64,000 nt of DNA from Termitomyces sp. T153 (taxonomy: Eukaryota; Basidiomycota; Agaricomycetes; Agaricales; Lyophyllaceae). Shown piece by piece: positions 57,352 through 64,000 of this stretch (its first letter is position 1; every line of letters begins with the position of its first letter). The translations under genes were made by a program, and so were the position numbers. Under the pieces are notes generated by a model. It did no database searches, was not told the DNA's origin, and saw only the letters and a program-made list of their open reading frames with translations. The stretch lies in the NCBI GenBank assembly GCA_018296165.2, contig JACKQL020000002.1, positions 1,116,001 to 1,180,000 of the forward strand, given 5' to 3'.

Positions 57352-57355
<4 letters not shown>
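57219..57355. repeat. Short dispersed segment with decayed CpG
   Basis: 57,242-57,287 aligns with 58,855-58,900, differing mainly where the latter has CG (gtgggcattgtggcc versus gcgggcgttgcggcc). It is followed by the CTACGTAG-containing segment shared with 52.93 kb, and by the left TSD copy (57,345-57,355) of the SINE-like insertion. Confidence 0.7.
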
Positions 57356-57394
<39 letters not shown>

Positions 57395-57958
57395 CCGATT
57401 TTATTTCTTTCAAGACCTATTTTATACATGAGACTCCCTCTTGACCATAGTGTCCTAGGTCCTGCAGTACATAATGGGGGATGGTAATTACGGACACTCC
57501 AATTAGTTCTCCAGCCAGATCTCTTTTCAGCTGATGCTGGTTATGCCTCATAGCCACTTTACTACAATTTGACTTCATCGGAGTTCATACTACTTCCCAC
57601 CACTAAATCCCCATACCATCTGCCGCTAACGTGCCGTCCCAATTTCTAAACCCAGCTGTACTTGGCAGGGCTTACTGTGTGTGCACTGGTATTGTCCCAC
57701 AATGAGGCGCTCGGCCAGCTCATAGCCTCCCACTCCTATGCACCCAGCAAGGGTATCACAACAAACCCCTCCCCATGCCCAGATGCTACTTTTGGAAGAA
57801 CGATCCTGAGATTCGGAACCCGCGATGGAATGGTCAGTGGGCTACCAAGTGACAGACATGCCACACCAATTGGCTAGGCACCCGATCAAACCAGCAACCA
57901 TGGCATTACCTCACCAAACCATCTGATGGACCACACAGTGCATCAGCAGCCTGATTGA
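57356..57958 (-). mobile_element. tRNA-derived SINE-like retroposon
   Basis: A 603-bp insert with an 11-bp TSD, CAAAGGTTGAT (57,345-57,355 and 57,959-57,969). The uninterrupted site is seen at 52,978 (caaaggttcattcag). On the minus strand the 5' part holds a perfect RNA polymerase III A box, TAGCCAATTGG (57,876-57,866), and 45 nt on a B-box-like GGTTCCGAATC (57,820-57,810; consensus GGTTCGANNCC). The 3' end is an (ATC)n microsatellite of about 13 units directly against the TSD. It has no protein-coding frame and retains CpG, so it is young relative to the block. Confidence 0.75.
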
Positions 57959-59036
57959 CAAAGGTTGATTCAGATAAAAAGTCACACTTTCTGGACCACT
58001 GATCTGGCTGGCCTGTTTCTTCCTGTTTGCTCATTGTTTTCCTTTTTGGTTTTTGTTTCTATATGCCTTTCAGTCCATGCCATTTCTAGACCTGCAATCT
58101 ACTGTTCAATAGAAAATTTGCATTTGTTTCCCTTGCTATTGCCCCGTCTTGATCTCCTCAAATGGTATGTCTTTTATCTTCTCTGTGTATCACATGTGAT
58201 TTTATCTGTCATTTCATATGCCCCTTTGCCCATGCACATGTCCTTTGACTCAATATTCTACTGCAACAATGTCCATTTTTTCTCTACCTGCATGCTATTA
58301 CCCTTTGTCCTCAGAACCAACATTATCTGAGGTCCATTCTGTTTTTTTTTCTGATGGGAATTTAGTCTTGTTGGTTGGCAATTCAATATTCTGTATTCAC
58401 ACTTCTGTTTTTACCAGGCTCTCTGCAAAAATCTGTGGCAGATGTTACCTTTCCATTTTGGCTTGGCTGGATGGAATGACAAGTTTGAACTGGAGTAAAC
58501 AAGTGCAGTATATGTTATAGAAAACATTATGTTGATGTGTGATTGTGGATATAGGCAGGGCACAAGCTCCAATGTAGAAGGATTGAACTTGCCTTGAATA
58601 ATTTACTCTACATGCCTGTCACGTGCTCATAGAACTGTAGTCTAGACCCATTTAAAGCCAACTGCCCCTGAACAGAAAGAGAAACAAACGCGAACATGAA
58701 TTAAACAGCTTATGTTTACAATGTGATTTTTAAATGATAATATTAAATGACAATTTTTGAACAGGAATAAGAAATGGTGAGTAATGTCAGAGCAACTTGA
58801 AGATGTTATGTATAGGGCTGCAACAGAATTGTCACAATGGAATGGAGTCCAGATAGTAGCGGGCGTTGCGGCCAAACAGGGCGCCCTTCACGGATGAAAT
58901 ATTACGTAAAATTGATACACAAACCTGTACAAGGTACTGTACACCGGCCTACGGCCCGCCTCTTAGCTCAGTATTGTAGCTTGTCGGCGTTAAACAGAGT
59001 TTATCATCATCATCAACATCTAAGACCTTGGATCTT
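57959..59036. other. Host-like duplicated segment, no gene called
   Basis: Continues the segment interrupted by the SINE (shared with 52.98-53.04 kb). 58,493-58,630 aligns with 54.4-54.5 kb. A T-rich frame at 57,965-58,330 has no domain. 58,855-59,010 contains the CG-rich repeat and ends in a short (ATC)n tract (58,998-59,015). Confidence 0.45.
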
Positions 59037-59496
59037 TGTGATGTCCTGGTCTCGGGCAGGATTTGTTATCTATTTGATATTCTTTTAGGCACTTATACAT
59101 CTTCGTCCGAAGGTATCCACTCTTTGGTCAAGTTGACCGAATCAATAAGGTTGCTTGTCAACAGGGATGCCAGATCCGTGTTCAACATCTGATGCATCTG
59201 ATGCGTACAATATATCATATGTGTCACGACTTCATGATTTCTCGTCGTCGCTAGTTGCCTTCAGTTGCCTTCAAGTTCAAATACGCTGTGCCTGATTCAT
59301 CCCAGGTACATTTTCTCAAAGCTTTGTCTCAGATCCGCTTATAATGTTTTGCCATAATAATCAATCAGTTCTGGCCTAGCATCATTCACAGTTATACAAT
59401 CACTTCGCGCGGACTGTGAGTCTCCATTTTGTTCTTGTCTGAATTATGACCACCAATACTTTTCAGGCTTCAATTATCACTCACTGAATAGTCCTC
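59037..59496 (+). repeat. Start of duplicated unit 1, with GGTCAAGTTGACC palindrome
   Basis: 'gatgtcctggtctcgggcagga' (59,039) recurs at 60,399, and 'ctttggtcaagttgaccgaa' (59,122-59,141) recurs at 60,984-61,003. The latter contains the 13-bp palindrome GGTCAAGTTGACC. No coding region is clear in this stretch. Confidence 0.6.
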
Positions 59497-59943
59497 ATGC
59501 CAGCCTACGACCGATATTCCCACAATAGACCACTAGCCCTTGACGGTACTATCCATTATCTTTGGAGCATGCCCCTCTTGACAGTCCGGAATATCGTCCA
59601 AGATTATTACGACGCGAGATGGTCAAATTACAAGAACCACGATAGTGATGACGAAATCAATAGCGACGATGAAACCAACAGCGAGGATGACAGAAATATG
59701 TGGGATCTTATCGACATCGAATATCTACAGTATGACATAGACATCAGGAGAGCGTCCACACAGTCTTACTCTAAGGAAAAAGGCTTTGATTATTCGAAAG
59801 AAGTGGAAGTTGAAGACATCAAGAGGTGGAGTAAGATGAGATTAGATGAGAAAGGACTATTGAGACTGCCTCGTTTTTCATGTGTTGGTATGCTCTCGTG
59901 TTTCACTCGCAAGTTTCTCTCATGTTATTGTTTAGGTTATATA
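59497..59943 (+). CDS. Hypothetical acidic protein, exon-like open frame
   Basis: A 149-codon frame starting MPAYDRYSHNRPLALDGTIH. It has an acidic Asp/Ser/Asn stretch (HDSDDEINSDDETNSEDDRN, residues about 48-67) and a charged EVEVEDIKRW segment. The decayed paralogue at 51,268 keeps the same start and acidic block. A likely intron (GTATGC at 59,888 to TTTAG at 59,935) precedes another open exon (VIYEAIKRRKEIRGPAPDD...), but the phases do not join simply, so the 3' model is unresolved. Unknown family. It may be part of a multi-copy host gene or an unrecognised transposon. Confidence 0.4.
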
Positions 59944-60075
59944 TGAAGCGATAAAGCGTCGCAAGGAGATACGAGGACCTGCACCTGATGACCGTGGCTG
60001 GAAGGAAGAGGACAGACTCCTTGGGTTTCTCTGGTGCCTCGCTCGCTGTGGGAAGCTTTTTACGGTTGCCATATG
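59936..60075 (+). CDS. Exon-like segment shared by three copies
   Basis: Reads VIYEAIKRRKEIRGPAPDD then WKEEDRLLGFLWCLARCGK to a TGA at about 60,076. 'aaagcgtcgcaaggagatacgagga' recurs at 61,087 and, CpG-decayed, at 51,723. Conservation of this segment in three copies suggests it was coding. The C-terminal basic/Trp character gives no family. Confidence 0.35.
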
Positions 60076-60398
60076 AGTAGGCTGGTCCAGAATCTATAAA
60101 TTGCCACGGGTCGATTGTCACAATTGCATGCGTACATAATTGAACACAACACAAGAGTTCCCTACAACAATATTTCCACCGATCATGGTCAAGAAACGAT
60201 CACGAACAAGTCAGAGTCGACACATTTGCGCCTTCACATTGAGTGGATCCTCGTCAAATCAGTACGGTGGTTTGCAACATTGAAACGCCCACAAGAGCAG
60301 TCCATAATCTGGGTCGATTTTTTGTTGACCAATGCAAATGTTAAAGAGGCTAGATTATGACTGGCCATCATATAACTCAATCATTGTTCGACTGTTCG

Positions 60399-60960
60399 TG
60401 ATGTCCTGGTCTCGGGCAGGAGTTGTTATGTATTTGATCTTCTTTCAGGCACCGCCAGAAAGCGAACCCGACAGAAGACGACGAAGAAAACGAAGAAGAG
60501 GAGAGATGGTGGGAAAGAATGGAGAGGAATGAGGAGGAGGACTTCGGACTCATCCAAGAGGAGACAGAAGAAAGGGAAGCGGAGGAGGCATGGGAGGAGT
60601 AAGGGAGGAGTAAGGGAGAGAGGCAGAAGGGAGAAGGAAGAAAGAAGAAGGAAACGACAAACGACAGGAGACGAAGGCGAGCTGGGAACACACACCACGG
60701 GTGGTCAAGACAACCCGCGTACGCGAACACACAGAACATGGACACGAACCCAACCACCATCCCAACACCGAACACGAATACCTACCTATACACCCATGGG
60801 ACATCTGGAGTAGTACGCGACGTGACCCAGCTACCACACACGCCACAAAAACTCTGCGAGGAGAGCTCTACAACACCACAATACGTTACAAAGACACAGC
60901 CATAGCCACACCGACCGCCATATTCATCCATCCATCCATCTTCTTTCAGGCACCCCCGTG
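60399..60960 (+). other. Duplicated unit 2, with acidic/basic low-complexity frames
   Basis: Repeats the 59,039 motif, then an intron-like end (tctttcag, 60,449). One frame reads EDDEENEEEERWWERMERNEEED (about 60,477-60,545), an acidic Glu-rich tail ending in TAA at about 60,602. The other frames are Arg/Lys-rich by composition. A second 'ttctttcaggcacc' at 60,948 suggests a further exon start. Function unknown. Confidence 0.35.
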
Positions 60961-61618
60961 AAACAAGGTCTGAGAGATCCGCCCTTTGGTCAAGTTGACC
61001 GAACCGACAAGGTTGTCAACAAATATGCTCTTGTGTTTCATTTGCCAAGTTTCTCACACTATTTTTCAGATGATCAATGCAGTGATAAAGCGTCGCAAGG
61101 AGATACGAGGACCCTGCACCTGATGACCGTGGCTGGAAGGAAGAGGACAGATTCCTTGCGTTTCTCTAGTGCCTCGTTCGCTGTGGAGTCACGGTTGCTA
61201 TATGACATATGATAGGCTTGTCCGAAACTCATCTTGTATCGATGGCCATAGTTTAATCGTCATACATAGTAAATGTGCATATACATAATTGAGGACAGGC
61301 ACTGCAAGCAATATTTCCAGGTAAGGCAAGCGATCACAGCTGCGGCGTTGAACGGCGCAACGCGCCCTCACATTGTGGTTCAATCATTCTTCTGTAACGA
61401 ACTTTGATTTCGGGCCGTAGGAAGGTGACTTGAAATATCAAAACGCCCACAAAAGCAGTCGATGATAAATAGCAGCCTTATCCTAGGGAAACCTTTAGGC
61501 TGGTCCTGCCCATATCTGCATTTCCTATTCCTTTGACATTGTTATCCTCTTATCGAACGCTCTTTACCACCTGATTTCACGTAAGGGCCAGGTCATTCTC
61601 AACACGCGACGTTTAATA
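60961..61618 (+). repeat. Duplicated unit 3 and intergenic DNA
   Basis: Carries the palindrome copy at 60,988-61,000 and the third copy of the 'aaagcgtcgcaaggagatacgagga' exon (61,087), which has an extra base that breaks its frame relative to 59,953. 61,440-61,618 is the upstream region of the next gene, with no clear TATA box. Confidence 0.55.
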
Positions 61619-62219
61619 ATGCCGTTCAAAGGCTTTGCCATGACACGTATCCTTTTACTGTTGTTCGCCACATTGTCCCTGTCTTCTCTGGTCATAGCGG
61701 CCGATGAGATATTCACCCTTTACCGTTGCGGAACTTCCAACTCTGCGCTAGGAAAGAAAGACAAGGACTTACAGCGGCTCAAGATGCACTTTATCGGGTC
61801 TGACGATAAAGAAAAACTGGCAAGCACCGTAGTGATATTGAAGCAAACTTGTCCACAAGTGACTCTCTTGAGCGACAACATACGAAAGAAGAGAATCCCC
61901 AGTCAGTCTGCAACGCCACAGCTTCTCTTCCTTTCCTTACTCTTTCACCTTTAGTGGTCTTTCAACCTTTAGGGACCTTGGCGTTGAGCAGTTCCAGGAG
62001 CACTGTTCAGCAAAGGGCAAGTTCATATGGTCGTGAGTGGTATCACATTATATATAATCAGAGTTCATCAACTCTTGACCTAGCATCAAAAGCAATGAGG
62101 TCTCATCTGTGAAAGACGCACAAGGCCGCCCCATCTTTGAGGCGTGCAAAGACTATGACCCAACATATCACGTCACTATTTTTCTGAAAGAAGACACTGA
62201 CGATATCGGGAAAGTGTGA
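61619..62219 (+). CDS. Predicted secreted protein, 160 residues, with possible premature stop
   Basis: Exons 61,619-61,905, 61,973-62,032 and 62,084-62,219. Intron 2 is GTGAGT...CCTAG. Intron 1 has a weak GTCTGC donor and CTTTAG acceptor but is the only join found that keeps frame. The protein starts MPFKGFAMTRILLLLFATLS with a signal peptide likely cleaved after about residue 27-28 (VIAA). The mature part has Cys residues spaced widely (YRCGTS, LKQTCPQV, EHCSAKG, FEACKDYD), which could pair as disulfides. The TGA at 62,217 is followed in the same frame by 96 more open codons (DNLARLPWKKEGALKNLV...), so a Trp codon may have mutated to a stop. Unknown family. Confidence 0.55.
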
Positions 62220-62510
62220 GACAACCTGGCTCGTTTGCCTTGGAAAAAAGAAGGAGCACTCAAGAACCTAGTCCCGACAGTCCAACCATCGACGACCATG
62301 ACAGTGCCTCACGTGCATTCATCACTTGTAGCTGCGGTTCCGACAGCAACCAAATCAGTGAGTGAACAGACGACATCGGGTCCGGGGCACAAGGTGGTTG
62401 CGAGTGGAGGGCAAAAGACAAAGAGGCAGTTCTCTCACAGTAGTCGGGAGGTTATGTTGGCAAGAATCGCAGAGAGAAGAAGGGAAAGGGAACAGAAGAA
62501 TGTTTTCTAG
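62220..62510 (+). pseudogene. Open frame continuing the secreted protein after the TGA
   Basis: 96 codons in the same frame as the upstream exon 3, ending TAG at 62,508-62,510. Ser/Thr/Pro-rich middle and a basic C-terminus (MLARIAERRREREQ). It could be the lost C-terminus, the product of read-through, or be restored by an intron I did not resolve (a GTGTGAG at 62,214 is a candidate donor, but the acceptors tried do not keep frame). Confidence 0.4.
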
Positions 62511-63180
62511 GCGTCTAGTGTTGGTATATGGTCCGAGTGTAGCTAGCCTAGTGGTCTTCGTGCGGCACTGGTTGCAATAGCATAAACCATCCCGATGTAC
62601 AGCTCAAAGCGGTCAGGAGAGAGATTACAGATAAGACGAGAAGGGAACAAATTATTTTGATGTTGGAATTTCAAAAAATACGTCCGTCAGCGTCCTCGTC
62701 GATTTTCCTCTGCATCTAGTAAACTTCAGGGGCTAATTAACAACACTACACCTTGACCAGAAATTCATACTCTGAAAGATGATCGCTGTTTGATTGCTGT
62801 CAACATGTCAAAGTCAAAGGTCAGGGATTCGAAACGATCAACAAGAGAGGCACGCACGTTATGCAATGCGCAGATTGTGTCAGTAAGATTCAGCCCGCGC
62901 CCACAGTGAGTCTTAAAAATCCCATATCATGGAAAAAGCGTATTCATCACCTTTGCTGACCAATTCTTGAATCTGACAAAGTGTGTAGAGTAACTTGGAT
63001 CGCAAGGGTTTTCTCAGCCGAGATCTTGATGAAATTGACTTGATCTGCAGGAGAAATCTCAGAGTCGTAGGAAATGTAAAGTAAAGTCCGCTGTCAATAA
63101 TATAGATAATAGTACAGTACATGGGGTATCAGTTCTGTAGAGGAACCCATCAGCATTATATCATAGGAATGTTTGGAAGG
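62511..63180. other. Intergenic region
   Basis: No gene identified. A minus-strand frame at 63,122-62,913 and its neighbour reading SEISPADQVNFIKISAEKTL are too short to assign. CpG frequency is normal here. Confidence 0.4.
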
Positions 63181-64000
63181 CTACCGAACCTCAGGTATCC
63201 GGAAAATCGTAATCTCCTGCAGACGGGCTTGTTGAATTGATGGCGAGGGAGAGCGGAGAGGTGACGTACCTGCTGCTCAAAGTACCGTCAGTTCTCTTCA
63301 TCGATCAGGACGAGGTTGAGATAGTACCTTGTGCTGAACTTCTTGTTGACGTCGTGGAATGTTGAAGTGAAGGTGTATAGGAATTGTTTCACCCGAGAAT
63401 CTAATTTATAGTTTGGTGGAGGAGGGTCGATCAAGAAGGGTACTCACCGCGCACAGGGATGCCGTCCATGATTTCAAACTTGGTTATCGTCTCGGATTTG
63501 TTATATTGATTTGGAGGTGCACCGGCTGTTTCGTGGCGGATGATGGAGAGTTCCATGTGTTTGATCTTTTTGAGGAAAAGAAAGTAGATCTTGCGCGATC
63601 ATGACGTCTTTGAGGTGGTATCTACAATAGATATGATAGATTAGGGAAAGGGTGCCCAGAGGTTAGAAAGGCAACACACTTAGATTTGTTGTACTCGAAT
63701 TCAATGTGTAGACGGTCCCCGATGCTGACCTTCATCTTGATGGCGTTGTTGTTGTTGGGCGGCATGCGGAAAGAGTGCACCCAGATGTCTTTCTCTTTCA
63801 AGATGTCTGCCATACAACGGGAGATGGAAACACGGATGCAATTTTTTTTCGAAGGAATTAGTGAATGTAGCATGCGACTGGTAGGACTCACCTTAGTTTG
63901 ACATTGATGCCCTGGTAAGATTTGAACTTTTTCTCTACATTCTTGAAGAGAAAGTGGAATGTCTGTGCTTGACGCATTTCTCCTGGTGCAGCAAGTTCCT
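63181..64000 (-). pseudogene. VPS26: VPS26 retromer subunit pseudogene, 5' end outside the window
   Basis: Minus strand. Exons: 64,000-63,892 (ELAAPGEMRQAQTFHFLFKN), about 63,838-63,680 (RVSISRCMADILKEKDIWVH then SFRMPPNNNNAIKMKVSI), 63,621-63,448, 63,400-63,270 and 63,216-63,181. Introns at 63,622-63,679, 63,401-63,447 and 63,217-63,269 keep GT...AG. VPS26 is the arrestin-like subunit of the retromer complex that recycles cargo from endosomes. Lesions: no AG acceptor is visible before the second exon; one extra base near 63,602 shifts frame; the stretch between ETIPI and TFHDVNKKFST lacks about nine codons; and DEEN is followed by TGA where the family has Arg (CGA to TGA). The introns show it is not a retrocopy. 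Confidence 0.88.

Noticed and set aside
56883..57413. Minus-strand frame starting with a poly-His run
   Set aside because: The His run is the SINE's (ATC)n tail read as CAT, and the rest is family A LTR sequence.
57800..57890. Functional tRNA gene on the minus strand
   Set aside because: A and B boxes are present, but the B box has an extra base and no acceptor stem or anticodon arm could be folded by eye. A SINE head fits better.
60529..60846. Arg/Lys-rich frames on both strands
   Set aside because: Low-complexity purine-rich DNA opens several frames at once. Only the Glu-rich frame looks protein-like, and it is described as uncertain.

Overview
The window looks like a chromosome segment of a basidiomycete fungus, probably an Agaricomycete. 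Host-type genes at both edges have dense introns of about 45-70 bp. The middle is packed with Ty3/Gypsy chromoviruses, a Tad/I-like LINE and a Helitron of the kinds usual in mushroom-forming fungi. No bacterial, plastid or rRNA features were seen. The organism call is an inference from gene style, not from a marker gene.

Layout. Positions 1-1,600 are host DNA rich in CpG, with one small spliced gene of unknown function (617-1261) and a 29-bp tandem duplication upstream. From about 1,600 to 57,200 lies a transposon block in which CpG is almost absent. It holds: Gypsy element 1 (2,618-10,005); Gypsy element 2 (10,732-about 19,140); a Gypsy integrase tail (19,684-20,345); a minus-strand LINE (34,560 down to about 21,620) split by a minus-strand gag/protease-only LTR element (24,532-31,821); Gypsy element 3 (about 34,620-39,602); three Gypsy fragments (39,603-43,180); a minus-strand Helitron (about 43,340-51,060); and a collapsed Gypsy copy (55,257-57,218). 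At least seven solo LTRs are nested inside these, most with exact target-site duplications (TSDs). From about 57,200 to 64,000 CpG returns. This part holds a tRNA-derived SINE-like insertion, duplicated host-like segments that also occur in decayed form at 51-54 kb, a predicted secreted-protein gene with an in-frame TGA, and a VPS26 (retromer) pseudogene running off the right edge.

Most notable. (i) Two unrelated LTR retrotransposons each carry, between pol and the 3' LTR, an extra gene in antisense orientation with a cysteine-cluster/coiled-coil character. One still has introns. The other is intronless, ends in a poly-A tract and is flanked by a 6-bp TSD inside a Gypsy element whose empty site is visible at 56.6 kb, so it looks like a LINE-mobilised retrocopy. 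(ii) Homologous sequences within the window (paired LTRs, TSD halves, and segment copies inside versus outside the block) differ mainly by CpG to TpG/CpA changes, a direct record of CpG-directed decay. (iii) The nesting order of insertions can be read base by base from the TSDs.

Nearly all transposon genes are broken by stops and frameshifts, so nothing here is expected to be mobile on its own. Coordinates of decayed domains are approximate. LTR ends given with TSDs are exact.
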